Assembly: GCF_015209505.1 (NCBI RefSeq)
Contig: NZ_JADEYC010000009.1
Location: forward strand, 282,187 to 346,186
DNA length: 64,000 nt
Direction: 5' to 3'
From: Saccharopolyspora montiporae
GTDB lineage: Bacteria > Actinomycetota > Actinomycetes > Mycobacteriales > Pseudonocardiaceae
Below the pieces are notes generated by a model that was given only the letters and a program-made list of their open reading frames with translations, was not told where the DNA came from and did no database searches. A program made the translations under genes and the position numbers. Positions 50,163 to 59,264 of this stretch are shown here, one piece after another; position 1 is the first letter of the stretch, and each line of letters begins with the position of its first letter.

Positions 50163-51325
50163 GGGAGCGCGCCTCCCCTCGCGGCCAGCTCCGCGGCCAA
50201 CCGGGACCGCCCCGCGGGCTCCCAGCCGCGCTCCACCGACCACGCGTCGCGCACGACCACGAGTCCGTCCACCCGCCCGAGCACGCCGATCCCGGCGAGC
50301 ACCCGGCCGGCCGGGGTCCGGCGAACGTGCAGCACCACCTGGACACCGGCGGCGAGCTGACTGTGCAGCGCGGCGCGGGACAACCCCGCGGCCGCGGCCA
50401 ACGCCTCCATCCGGGCGGGCACCTCGGCGGCGTGGTTGGCGTGCAGGGTGCCGCCCCCGCCGTCGTGCCCGGTGTTGAGCGCGCCGAGCAGCTCGCGCAC
50501 CTCCGGACCGCGGACCTCTCCCACGATCAGCCGGTCGGGGCGCATGCGCAGGGCCTGCCGGACGAGATCGGCGACACCGATCTCCCCCGTCCCCTCGACG
50601 TTCGGCGGCCGGGTCAGCAGTCGGACGAAGTGCGGGTGCGCCGGGTGCAGTTCGGCCGCCTCCTCGACGCACACGATCCGCTCCCGCTCCGGAACCGCGC
50701 CGAGCATGGCCGCCAGCAAGGTGGTCTTCCCGCTCGCGGTACCACCAACCACGAGGAACGCCAGGCCGCAGCGCACGATCTCGCGCAGCACGTCGGCGAG
50801 GTCCGCGCCGAACGCCCCGCCGCCGCGCAGCGTGTCGAGGTCGTTGGCCGCTCGGCGCAGCACCCGCAGGCAGATGCAGGTGCCGCGCGCCGAAACCGGC
50901 GGCAGCACGGCGTGCAACCGCACAGCGCGGGCGCCACCCGGTGCCGGGAGCCAGGCATCGGCCCACGGCTGCGCGTCGTCCAGCCGCCGGCCGCTGGCGA
51001 CGGCCAGCCGCTGTGCCAGCCGCCGCACCGACTCTTCGTCCGGGAAGCCGATCTCCGCGCGCTGCACCCCGCATCCTCGGTCCACCCAGACCTCGTCCGG
51101 TGCAGTGACCAGGACATCGGTGACGGCGGGATCATCCAGCAGCGGTTCGAGGATCCCGGCGCCGGACAGCTCCCGCTGCACCATGCGCACATCGCTGAGC
51201 ACCTCGGTCTCCGCGAGCAGACCGCCGGATTCCGCGCGCACGGCAGAGGCGAGCGCTTCGGGAGTGGGCCGGTCACCGGTACCGATCAGCCGGTCGCGGA
51301 CCCGGTCCACGAGTTCGCCGCTCAT
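50156..51325 (-). CDS. TadA/CpaF-family secretion ATPase
   Basis: A 389-residue type II/IV secretion ATPase that powers Tad pilus assembly. Walker A GGTASGKTT is near 195-203, the Asp box CVEEAAEL follows, then RPDRLIVGEVRGPEV (Walker B) and GHDGGGGTLHAN. ATG 51325 overlaps the ssd stop (ATGA). The N-terminal domain is about 150 residues. Confidence 0.94.
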   Translation of the reverse strand: MSGELVDRVRDRLIGTGDRPTPEALASAVRAESGGLLAETEVLSDVRMVQRELSGAGILEPLLDDPAVTDVLVTAPDEVWVDRGCGVQRAEIGFPDEESVRRLAQRLAVASGRRLDDAQPWADAWLPAPGGARAVRLHAVLPPVSARGTCICLRVLRRAANDLDTLRGGGAFGADLADVLREIVRCGLAFLVVGGTASGKTTLLAAMLGAVPERERIVCVEEAAELHPAHPHFVRLLTRPPNVEGTGEIGVADLVRQALRMRPDRLIVGEVRGPEVRELLGALNTGHDGGGGTLHANHAAEVPARMEALAAAAGLSRAALHSQLAAGVQVVLHVRRTPAGRVLAGIGVLGRVDGLVVVRDAWSVERGWEPAGRSRLAAELAARGGALPC

Positions 51326-52479
51326 CGTGCACCGACCGGTTCGTTGCCGTGCGCGTCGGCGGGCGGGGTATCCCGGTCGTCCGCACCGACCGGTGCCGGT
51401 CCGGTGGTCGCGCCGAGTTCGGCGAGCGCGGCGCGGACGGCGCGGGCGAGCGAACCGCGGCGCGTGAGCACGGATCTGCCGAACCGCCCGCGCTCCAGGT
51501 ATCCCGGCAGGGTGCGGCTGCTACGCACCGCGGCCAGCAGCGGTACACCCACCAGCTCGCGCGCATCGGCGGCGCTCAGCGCGGATCCGTCCGCCGTGCG
51601 CGCGATCAGTCGTACGGCACCACCGGTGGACTCGCGCACGTGCGCGGCGGTGCGCGCGGCGGCCGCGCACGCTCGGACTTCGGGACGCACCACCAGCAGC
51701 ACCAGGTCGGCCAGCGCCAACGCCGCCGATGCGGCGGGATCCGGGCGCGGCGGCAGATCGCACACGACGGTGTCGCCGGCATCCCGACCGGCCGCCACCA
51801 CCGCGCTCACCGCGTCGGCCGTGAGTCCGTGGTCCGGGGATTCCCGGTCGCAGGACAGCACGTGCAGCCGCCCGGCACCGAGGCGCATCTCAGGCAGCGC
51901 TGCGTGCAGCTGCCGCACGCCGACCGCGGTCCCGGCGGCCGGCACACCGGACCAGCGCAGTCCCGCCTCGTGTTCCGCGCCGACGAGCAGGTCGGCACCC
52001 CCGCCGTAGCGGTCGCCGTCGACGAGCACCGCGCGCGATCCGCTGCGGGCGGCCTGCACCGCGCACCCGGCGGCGAACACCGAGGCCCCGGCTCCGGAGC
52101 ATCCGCCCAGCACCGCCAACACCCGCCCGGGTTCCGGCGGGCTGCCGTCACCGGCGCCGACGAGCCAATCGAGCAGCCCGCTCTCATCCTCCGGCAGGCG
52201 GAACGCGTGCCGTGCACCGATCCGCAGCGCGGTGCGCCACTCGTCCACACCGGTGTCGCCGAGGAGCACGGCGACCGAATTCCGGCCGGGCACACCGAGT
52301 TCGACGGCTCGCCGCGCGCACGTCCGGTCCAGCAGCAGCGCCGCAGCGCTCCGCCAGACACGGGGTAGCGCAGCGGGCGGATGGTGCTCCACCGCCCGAC
52401 CGCACACCGCGGCGAGGCGCGAGACCTCCTCCGCCGTCCGGCGGTCCTCGGTGACGAGCGCGATGGCGTCGGCGTGCAC
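51322..52479 (-). CDS. ssd: Septum site-determining protein Ssd (CpaE/MinD-like)
   Basis: A 385-residue MinD/CpaE-related protein and first gene of the Tad operon. A receiver-like N-terminus is followed by the ATPase-like part. The expected deviant Walker A reads GGCSGAGAS (125-133) and lacks both Lys residues, as in the Rv3660c/Ssd group; VCDLPPRPDPA is the switch region. Nucleotide hydrolysis is doubtful. GTG 52479 has AGGAGG upstream. Mycobacterial Ssd affects septation; in Tad loci such proteins help localise the machine. Confidence 0.86.
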   Translation of the reverse strand: MHADAIALVTEDRRTAEEVSRLAAVCGRAVEHHPPAALPRVWRSAAALLLDRTCARRAVELGVPGRNSVAVLLGDTGVDEWRTALRIGARHAFRLPEDESGLLDWLVGAGDGSPPEPGRVLAVLGGCSGAGASVFAAGCAVQAARSGSRAVLVDGDRYGGGADLLVGAEHEAGLRWSGVPAAGTAVGVRQLHAALPEMRLGAGRLHVLSCDRESPDHGLTADAVSAVVAAGRDAGDTVVCDLPPRPDPAASAALALADLVLLVVRPEVRACAAAARTAAHVRESTGGAVRLIARTADGSALSAADARELVGVPLLAAVRSSRTLPGYLERGRFGRSVLTRRGSLARAVRAALAELGATTGPAPVGADDRDTPPADAHGNEPVGAR

Positions 52480-52734
52480 GGCTTCCTCCTGCTCGGGTGC
52501 GGGAACGCGGACCGCGCGGACGTCGCTGTCCGCGCATATCCACGCTGACCCCGCCGCGAAGCCGCGCCAAGGATCCGGTTCGGAATTTGTGGACTACTCG
52601 GCCATCTGTGGACACATCATCCGGAGCAACGCCCGAATAGCGGGAGAAATCCGCGATCCCTCGGCGTTCGGAAGTTCTTTTCGCGAGCACCGCACGAAAC
52701 CGGAAAAGATGCGCGGAAATGGCTGCGAACAGAA

Positions 52735-52801
52735 GACGACCCCCGCCAGGGGGGAGGAGCGGGGGTCGTCGGCAGTTCAGCTCCGGGGGGTCGAGCTGAA
52801 C
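52735..52801. terminator. Paired hairpins in the ssd-HAD gap
   Basis: Hairpin 1: GACGACCCCCGC (52735-52746) with GCGGGGGTCGTC (52759-52770). Hairpin 2: GTTCAGCTC (52775-52783) with GAGCTGAAC (52793-52801). They could terminate an unannotated short RNA or form an attenuator in the tad leader. Confidence 0.5.
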
Positions 52802-53122
52802 ACGTCCGGAAGCACCGGACGCGCACACTGTATCGCTCGAATCCAGCGGTGCGCGCCCCGTCCATTGGAGGGAACCTGTTGCTTCGACAGGCCCTTTCCC
52901 CCTCCCGATCACTCCATTCGAGTCAAGAATTCCTTTTCGCTGACCGGAACGATCCGCGGCGGAGAGGTGGATCCGCCGATGCGCCATTCCGCGCAACGGC
53001 ACTCGACCGCGGAATGCTCGGCCGCACCTCCGCGAACCGAACCCGAGCGGCGCCCGCCGAGCACCGAAACCGACCGCCCCGCACCGGCGGCGCGGTCCCC
53101 GCGGACCGGGACGGGCGACTCG

Positions 53123-53128
53123 TATGCT
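53123..53128 (+). promoter_or_regulatory. -10 element of a leaderless promoter
   Basis: TATGCT ends 7 nt before the GTG at 53136, so transcription should begin at or next to the start codon. No ribosome-binding sequence fits before it. Confidence 0.55.
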
Positions 53129-53135
53129 GTGCGGT

Positions 53136-53963
53136 GTGACTGAGCCCGCGAACCCCGCTGCACCCGGGGCGCCCCCGGTGGCCGCGTTCTTCGACCTGGA
53201 CAAGACCGTCATCGCCAAGTCCAGCACGCTCGCCTTCAGCCGCCCCTTCTTCCAGGAGGGGCTGATCAACCGCCGCGCGGTGCTCAAGAGCGCGTACGCG
53301 CAGTTCGTGTTCATGTTGGCCGGAGCCGATGCCGACCAGATGGACCGGATGCGGGCGCACATCGCATCGCTGTGCACCGGGTGGGACGTCGAGCAGGTCA
53401 ACGCCATCGTGGAGGAGACCCTGCACGACATCGTCGATCCGCTGGTCTACAAGGAGGCGACCCAGCTCATCGCCGAACACCGCGAACAGGGCCACGAGAT
53501 CGTGGTGCTGTCCGCCTCCGGCGAGGAAGTCGTGGCGCCGGTGGCCGAGCTGCTCGGGGCCGCGCACTGGTCGGGCACCCGCATGGTCGTGGTGGACGGG
53601 CGCTACACCGGCGAGATCGAGTTCTACTGCTCGGCGGAGAACAAGGCCGTCGCCGCGCGGGAGCTGTCCGAGAAGCACGGATACGACCTGGACGGCAGCT
53701 TCGCCTACTCCGACTCGATCACCGACCTGCCGCTGCTGGAGAGCGTGGGCAACCCGACCGCGGTGAACCCGGACCGCGCGCTGCGCAAGGAGGCGGTGCA
53801 GCGCGGTTGGCCGACGTTGGCGTTCGAGCACCCGGTGTCGCTGCGGGCCCGCATCCCCACTCCCTCCCGCACGGCGGTCACCGCGGCCGGGGTCGGTGTG
53901 GGGGCCGTGGCGGCGGCCGGCGCCGCGTGGTGGGGCCTGCGCGCCTGGCGCCGCAAGGGCTGA
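53136..53963 (+). CDS. HAD-IB family hydrolase (Rv3661/SCO3558 type)
   Basis: A 275-residue HAD phosphatase of the SerB-like IB subfamily. Motif I FFDLDKTV is at 18-25, motif II LSASGEE, and motif III/IV AYSDSITDLPLL; all catalytic Asp residues are present. The C-terminus adds a hydrophobic helix (AVTAAGVGVGAVAAAGAAWWGL) and basic tail, so it may be membrane-bound. GTG 53136 starts VTEPANP. The gene pairs with ssd in most actinobacteria; the substrate is unknown. Confidence 0.9.
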   Translation: MTEPANPAAPGAPPVAAFFDLDKTVIAKSSTLAFSRPFFQEGLINRRAVLKSAYAQFVFMLAGADADQMDRMRAHIASLCTGWDVEQVNAIVEETLHDIVDPLVYKEATQLIAEHREQGHEIVVLSASGEEVVAPVAELLGAAHWSGTRMVVVDGRYTGEIEFYCSAENKAVAARELSEKHGYDLDGSFAYSDSITDLPLLESVGNPTAVNPDRALRKEAVQRGWPTLAFEHPVSLRARIPTPSRTAVTAAGVGVGAVAAAGAAWWGLRAWRRKG

Positions 53964-54042
53964 GCTCACCCGTCGGAATGACAAGGCGGGCGCGTCGGAT
54001 CACCAGCCCGCCGGCCGGGGCGGGAACCGGGTGAGCGCACTC

Positions 54043-54071
54043 TTGCAGGCACCGGCGGCACGGTCTACAAA
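54043..54071 (+). promoter_or_regulatory. Strong housekeeping-type promoter
   Basis: TTGCAG (54043-54048), a 17-nt spacer and TACAAA (54066-54071) form a near-ideal sigma-70/HrdB promoter. No open reading frame with a ribosome site follows for 400 nt, so it should drive a non-coding RNA starting near 54078. Confidence 0.8.
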
Positions 54072-54077
54072 TGGTGG

Positions 54078-54320
54078 TGCGGACCCTGGTTGGCCAGGGA
54101 CGTTACGGAGGAGAAGTGGCGTCCTCCCGAGCAGGCTCCGCGCGCGAGGCTCGGTGAACCCACGCGTCACCGCTGGTGCGGTACAGGTCGGCCACAGGGT
54201 TGCGGACCAGGACGCTGGACGCCTAGCCCGGATACAGTTCCGACGAAACAGCACGCTTGGTAACCCGAGACCTCGCGCGACGTGGCGGCGCCCGCTGAAC
54301 ACCGGCGGGCGTCGCCCTGC
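54078..54320 (+). ncRNA. Candidate Ms1/6S-like RNA polymerase-binding RNA
   Basis: The transcript from the promoter above would fold into short stems: CCCTGG-TTGG-CCAGGG, GGAGGA...TCCTCC, and a terminal 12-bp GC-rich stem (54284-54295 with 54305-54316). The locus, just downstream of the HAD-IB gene and ssd, is where Ms1/MTS2823 (mycobacteria) and scr3559 (Streptomyces) are encoded. Assignment rests on synteny, promoter and structure, not on an alignment; both ends are approximate. Confidence 0.62.
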
Positions 54321-54487
54321 GTCTGGGGCCCGCGCCGCCATACCTCCCCGGCCGGGACGTCGTTGACCGGCGGGTCGCCGGTGCGTAACTTCCGAGATCG
54401 ATCACGCGGTGCGACCTGCACCGTCGGCGGTTGCCGCCGATTTCCAACGAGGCCCGGCGTGCGGGCCCGTTCCCCGGGGGAGGGCCA

Positions 54488-56260
54488 GTGGCCAAGAGTC
54501 CGCGTCCGCGCCGCACCACGGCCGCACTGAGCGCCGTCGCGGTGGGCTGCGCGGCGCTCACCGCCGCGGGCGCGGTCCGGCCGGAACCACCGCGCTCGAC
54601 CGAGCCCGCCGAACTCCTCGGGCAGATGTCGCTGGAGGAGAAGGTCGGCCAGCTGTTCGTCACCTACGCCTACGGCAGCACCGCCGATACCGCCCACCCG
54701 GACAACCAGGCCGAGTTCGGGGTGGACACCCCCGCTGAGCTGGTGCAGAAGTACCACCTGGGCGGGATCATCCACTTCAGCTGGACGGACAGCCTGCACG
54801 ATCCGCGCCAGGTCGCCGAGCTGTCCAACGGTCTGCAGGACGCGGCCACCGGTGCCGGGGCCGGGGTGCCGTTGACCATCTCCATCGACCAGGAACAGGG
54901 CCGCATCACGCGGATGGGCAAACCACTCACCCAGTTCCCGGGCAACATGGCACTCGGCGCCAACGGCAGCCCGGCCGATGCCGGGGACGCGGCCGCGATC
55001 ACCGCTCGCGAGCTGCGCGCGATGGGCCTGAACCAGAACTACGCGCCCAGCGGCGACGTCAACGTCAACGCGGCCAACCCGGTGATCGGCGTGCGGTCGT
55101 TCTCCTCGGACCCGTCCCTGGTAGCCCGGCTGACCGCCGCGCAGGTGCGCGGCTACGAGGACTCCGGACCGGCTGGCGAGACGGTGTCCTCCTCGGTGAA
55201 GCACTTCCCCGGCCACGGCGACACCGCCGAGGACAGCCACACCGCGCTGCCGATCGTCGGGCACGATCCGCAGCAGTGGGAGCGGGTGGACGCCCCGCCG
55301 TTCCGCGAAGCCGTCGCCGCCGGGGCCGATTCGGTGATGAGCGCGCATCTGCTGTTCCCCGCGCTGGACCGCTCGGGAGAACCGGCGACGCTGTCCCCAC
55401 CGGTGCTCACCGGCAAGCTCCGCGAGGAACTCGGCTACGACGGAGTCGTCGTGACCGACTCGCTGAAGATGGACGGTGTGCGCGCGGCGCACCCGGACTC
55501 GGAGATCCCGGTGCTGGCCCTGGAGGCCGGGGCCGACCAGATGCTCATGCCGCTGGACCTGGACGCGGCCATCGGCGGCGTGCTCGACGCGGTGCGCTCC
55601 GGCAGGCTCACCGAGCAGCGCATCGACCGCAGCGTGCAGCGCATCCTGGAGATGAAGGCCGGGCGCGGGGTGCTCGACGATCCGCGCGTCGACCCGGCAG
55701 CGGCCGAATCCCTGGTCGGTGCGCCGGACCACGTGCGGCGTGCGCAGGAGATCACCGACCGCTCCACCACCCTGCTGCGCAACGACGGCGCCCTGCCGCT
55801 CGGCCGGGACACCCGCCGCGTGCTGGTGGCCGGGGCGGACGAGGACGCGGCCAGCGGCACGGCCGAGCGGATCCGGGCGCGCGGACCGGAGACCGAGGCG
55901 ATCACGACCGGCGAGGCACCGGAACCCGGGCAGATCCGGGACGCCGTCGACCGAGCCCGCGGCGGGGATCTCGCCGTGGTGCTCACCGACTCGGCCTGGG
56001 AGGACGGCAACGCGGGGCAGCTGGAGCTGATCCGCGCGCTGCGCGAGGCGGGCGTCCCGGTGGTCGCCGCCGCGGTCGGCGATCCCTACGACGCGGGACG
56101 GGCCGAGGCGTCGGCCTGGCTGGCCACCTACTCCGACCAGCCGGTCGCGCTGGAAGCGCTGACCCGCGTGCTGTTCGGCGAGACGGAACCGGCCGGTGCC
56201 CTGCCGGTCGCGATCCCGGGTCCGGGCGGCTTCCCGTTCGGCCACGGGCTGGGGTGGTGA
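54488..56260 (+). CDS. nagZ: Secreted GH3 beta-N-acetylglucosaminidase (NagZ type)
   Basis: A 590-residue glycoside hydrolase 3. A basic leader and hydrophobic segment (TTAALSAVAVGCAALTAAG) indicate export. The NagZ signature KHFPGHGDT is near 238-246 (His-Asp acid/base loop) and the nucleophile Asp in VVVTDSLKMDG near 324. A C-terminal domain of about 200 residues follows, as in Bacillus NagZ (YbbD). It should release GlcNAc from muropeptides or wall glycans outside the cell. GTG 54488 has GGGGGAGGG upstream. Confidence 0.9.
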   Translation: MAKSPRPRRTTAALSAVAVGCAALTAAGAVRPEPPRSTEPAELLGQMSLEEKVGQLFVTYAYGSTADTAHPDNQAEFGVDTPAELVQKYHLGGIIHFSWTDSLHDPRQVAELSNGLQDAATGAGAGVPLTISIDQEQGRITRMGKPLTQFPGNMALGANGSPADAGDAAAITARELRAMGLNQNYAPSGDVNVNAANPVIGVRSFSSDPSLVARLTAAQVRGYEDSGPAGETVSSSVKHFPGHGDTAEDSHTALPIVGHDPQQWERVDAPPFREAVAAGADSVMSAHLLFPALDRSGEPATLSPPVLTGKLREELGYDGVVVTDSLKMDGVRAAHPDSEIPVLALEAGADQMLMPLDLDAAIGGVLDAVRSGRLTEQRIDRSVQRILEMKAGRGVLDDPRVDPAAAESLVGAPDHVRRAQEITDRSTTLLRNDGALPLGRDTRRVLVAGADEDAASGTAERIRARGPETEAITTGEAPEPGQIRDAVDRARGGDLAVVLTDSAWEDGNAGQLELIRALREAGVPVVAAAVGDPYDAGRAEASAWLATYSDQPVALEALTRVLFGETEPAGALPVAIPGPGGFPFGHGLGW

Positions 56261-57507
56261 GCCCGGTGGCCGTCACCCGCCGCGGATTCCTGAGCACGAG
56301 CGCGCTGGCCGTACCGGTCGGCGGGGTGCTGACCGGCGCCGCCTGCGCAGCGCCCGCGGCCGGACCGGACGGGGGCGGGCTGCGCTGCGGGGCGGACGTC
56401 GCCGCCGCGGACGGCTGGCGTGCCATCAGCGGACGGCGGGTGGCGGTGCTGACCAACCCGACCGGGGTGCTGCGGTCCTTCCGGCACATCGTGGACGCCA
56501 TGCACGAGTCCGGTGGCGTGCGCATCGCCGCGGTGCTCGGGCCCGAGCACGGTTTCCGCGGCACGGCGCAGGCGGGCGCGGCCGAGCAGGACGGTACCGA
56601 CCCGCGCACCGGGCTCCCGGTGCTGGACACCTACGGCGCCGACGCGCAGCGGCTCGCGCGCACGCTGCGCGACATCGGCGCCGACCAGGTCGTGTTCGAC
56701 ATCGCCGATGTGGGCGCGCGATTCTACACCTACATCTGGACGATGCTGACCGCATTGCGCGCAGCCGCCGAGATCGGCGCGGGCTTCCTGGTGCTGGACC
56801 GGCCGAATCCCGTCGGCGACCGGGTTTCCGGTCCGCTGCTGGATCCCGCGTTCAGTTCCGGAGTCGGTGAACTGCCGATCGCGCTGCAGCACGGGATGAC
56901 GGTCGGCGAGCTCGCGCGGATGTTCGCCGCCGAGCACGTCGACGGCGCACCGCAGCCGGAGGTCGTGCAGGTGGAGGGTTGGTCGGGCCGCCGACCGGCC
57001 ACGGGACCGTGGGTACCGCCGAGCCCGAACATCCCCACGCCGGACACCGCCGCGGTGTACCCGGGGACCGGGCTGTTCGAGGGCACGACGCTGTCCGAGG
57101 GCCGCGGGACGACCCGCCCGTTCGAGACGATCGGCGCCCCGGGCATCGACTGGCGGTGGGCCGAAGCGCTCGGCGAACGCGGCATCGGCGGGATCCGGTT
57201 TCGCGAGACCTGGTTCGAACCGGTGTCCGGCAAGCACGCGGGCAGCACCTGCGGTGGTGTGGCACTGCACCGCACCGGTGAGCTCGACCCGGTCGCCGCG
57301 GCGGTGCACATGCTGGTCACCGCGCGCGAGCTCTACCCGGAGGTGTTCGGTTGGCGCGAAGACGGGATGGCCGACCTGCTGTACGGCTCGGACCGGCTGC
57401 GCAGCGCGGTGGACGCCGGAACGGGCGCCGAGGAGATCATCGAGTCCTGGGCGCCGGACATCACCCGGTTCCGCGAGCAGCGCGAACCGCATCTGCTGTA
57501 CCGCTGA
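56257..57507 (+). CDS. namZ: Exo-beta-N-acetylmuramidase NamZ (DUF1343, GH171)
   Basis: A 416-residue DUF1343 protein, the family shown in Bacillus (YbbC/NamZ) to remove non-reducing-end MurNAc. A twin-arginine signal (VTRRGFLSTSALAVP) predicts folded export. VLTNPTGV, LGPEHGFRG, FDIADVGARFYTY, LDRPNP and GTTLSEGRGTTRPFE are conserved family blocks. GTG 56257 overlaps the nagZ stop (GTGA), so the two are translationally coupled. Confidence 0.92.
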   Translation: MSPVAVTRRGFLSTSALAVPVGGVLTGAACAAPAAGPDGGGLRCGADVAAADGWRAISGRRVAVLTNPTGVLRSFRHIVDAMHESGGVRIAAVLGPEHGFRGTAQAGAAEQDGTDPRTGLPVLDTYGADAQRLARTLRDIGADQVVFDIADVGARFYTYIWTMLTALRAAAEIGAGFLVLDRPNPVGDRVSGPLLDPAFSSGVGELPIALQHGMTVGELARMFAAEHVDGAPQPEVVQVEGWSGRRPATGPWVPPSPNIPTPDTAAVYPGTGLFEGTTLSEGRGTTRPFETIGAPGIDWRWAEALGERGIGGIRFRETWFEPVSGKHAGSTCGGVALHRTGELDPVAAAVHMLVTARELYPEVFGWREDGMADLLYGSDRLRSAVDAGTGAEEIIESWAPDITRFREQREPHLLYR

Positions 57508-57517
57508 GGGGGAAGCG

Positions 57518-59257
57518 ATGGGCAGGAGAGCACTGGCCGCGGTCGTGCTGTCGGCGACCGTGCTGACCGGTTCGGCGACGGCCGATCCCGGCCAGGTCGG
57601 CGGGCACTTCGACCGGCCGCGCACCGGGTTCGCCCCACCGGGCACCACGCTGCGTGACGGCACCGCCGAACAGGCCGGCCTGGATCCGGAACCGCTGGAC
57701 GAGGCGCTGGGCCGGATCGCCGCCTGGACCGGTCCGACACCCGGCCGCGAGCACCCGATGTACGCGGGAGCGGTGAGCCTGCTGGCGCACGACGGCATCG
57801 TGGTGCGCCGGGAAGCGGTGGGCGAACAGCTGCGCTACGCCGACGACCGCGGCACCGAACTGCCCGCCGAGCAGCGGGAACCGATGCGCACGGACACGAT
57901 CTTCGACGCGGCCTCGATCACCAAGCTGTTCACCTCGATCGCCGTGCTGCAGGAGGTCGACGCGGGCTCCGTGCAGCTGGACGAGCCGGTGGCGAGCTAC
58001 CTGCCGGAGTTCGGCGTCAACGGCAAGGAGGACATCACCGTCCGCCAGCTGCTCACGCACACCTCGGGGCTGCAGGCCGAGGCGCAGCTGTGGAAACTGC
58101 CCGAGCAGGACCGGATCCCGTCCATCATGCGGCTGGCCCCGGAGCGGCCACCGGGCACCGGTTACACCTACTCCGACCCGAACATGATCGTGCTCGGCGT
58201 CCTCGTGGAGCGGATGTCCGGCGCACCGCTGGACCGGGTGGTCGCCGAGCGGATCGCCGGGCCGCTGGGCATGTCGGACACCGGATTCCGCCCGCCGGCC
58301 GGCAAGCACCCGCGCATCGCCGCGACCGAGTACTCCGCCGATCCGCCGCGCGGCATGGTGCGCGGCGAGGTGCACGACGAGAACGCCTGGTCGCTGGGTG
58401 GTGTCGCCGGCCAGGCGGGCGTGTTCACCACCGCTGACGACCTCGCGGTGCTCGGGCAGGCGATCCTCAACGGCGGCGAGCACGACGGCGCCCGGGTGCT
58501 GTCGACCGAGGGGGTGCGCCGGATGCTGACCGACTTCAACGGCGATTTCCCGGGCGACGCGCACGGTCTCGGCTTCGAGCTGGATCAGCGCTGGTACATG
58601 GGCGGATTGAGCGGGCCGCGCACCGCCGGGCACACCGGGTTCACCGGTACATCGCTGGTGCTGGACCCGGCGTCGCGGTCGGTGGCGGTGCTGCTGACCA
58701 ACCGGGTGCACCCGAACCGGGAGTGGGGCTCGAACAACGCGGCGCGGGAGACGTTGGCGCAGGGGCTGGCCCGTTCGCTGGCGGTGGATCCGGCGCGCGG
58801 CTCGCGGTCCTGGTTCGCCGATCCGGCCCGGCCCGCCGAGCTCACCTCGGACGCGGTCGGGCCGGTGCGCGGGCCCGCGCAGGTGTCGTTCCAGGCGTTC
58901 GTGGACACCCAGCACGATCCGGACGGTGCGGACCGGCTGCAGCTCGAAGCCGATGTGGACGGTGCCGGGTGGCGGCCGGTCCCGCTGCGCGCCGACGGAC
59001 CGGGCGCCCCCGAGGGCGAAGTCGCGGAACTGGCCGGTTCCGGGCACCGCGCCTGGTGGGACGTCCGCGCCGAAGTCGATGCGCCGCCGGGGGCGCAGAT
59101 CGGTCTGCGGTGGCGCTACCTCCCGGACGAGCAGTACGTCGGCCGGGGCGTGCACGTGGACGGCATCCACGTCACCGACCACCGCGGGACGCTGCTGGAC
59201 GGGGAGCTGGACGACGAGCGGCTGCATTCCCGCGGCTGGGCGGAAACCGGCCGCTGA
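57518..59257 (+). CDS. Secreted serine beta-lactamase-fold hydrolase (AmiE/YbbE-like)
   Basis: A 579-residue exported protein. The signal peptide is MGRRALAAVVLSATVLTGSA. The beta-lactamase fold follows with SITK at 133-136, TYSDPN near 215 and a late HTGFTGT block. The C-terminal 150 residues form a separate beta-rich domain. In Bacillus the equivalent AmiE is an N-acetylmuramyl-L-alanine amidase beside nagZ and namZ; the same role is inferred here from context. ATG 57518 follows GGGGGAAGCG, 10 nt after namZ. Confidence 0.82.
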   Translation: MGRRALAAVVLSATVLTGSATADPGQVGGHFDRPRTGFAPPGTTLRDGTAEQAGLDPEPLDEALGRIAAWTGPTPGREHPMYAGAVSLLAHDGIVVRREAVGEQLRYADDRGTELPAEQREPMRTDTIFDAASITKLFTSIAVLQEVDAGSVQLDEPVASYLPEFGVNGKEDITVRQLLTHTSGLQAEAQLWKLPEQDRIPSIMRLAPERPPGTGYTYSDPNMIVLGVLVERMSGAPLDRVVAERIAGPLGMSDTGFRPPAGKHPRIAATEYSADPPRGMVRGEVHDENAWSLGGVAGQAGVFTTADDLAVLGQAILNGGEHDGARVLSTEGVRRMLTDFNGDFPGDAHGLGFELDQRWYMGGLSGPRTAGHTGFTGTSLVLDPASRSVAVLLTNRVHPNREWGSNNAARETLAQGLARSLAVDPARGSRSWFADPARPAELTSDAVGPVRGPAQVSFQAFVDTQHDPDGADRLQLEADVDGAGWRPVPLRADGPGAPEGEVAELAGSGHRAWWDVRAEVDAPPGAQIGLRWRYLPDEQYVGRGVHVDGIHVTDHRGTLLDGELDDERLHSRGWAETGR

Positions 59258-59264
59258 CACCGGT

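Larger units (their letters stand above)
52480..53135. other. Long divergent region between ssd and HAD gene
   Basis: 656 nt without a credible gene. It contains two adjacent strong hairpins (52735-52770 and 52775-52801), although no annotated gene ends nearby. The left half should hold the tad operon promoter and the right end the leaderless HAD promoter. Confidence 0.6.
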
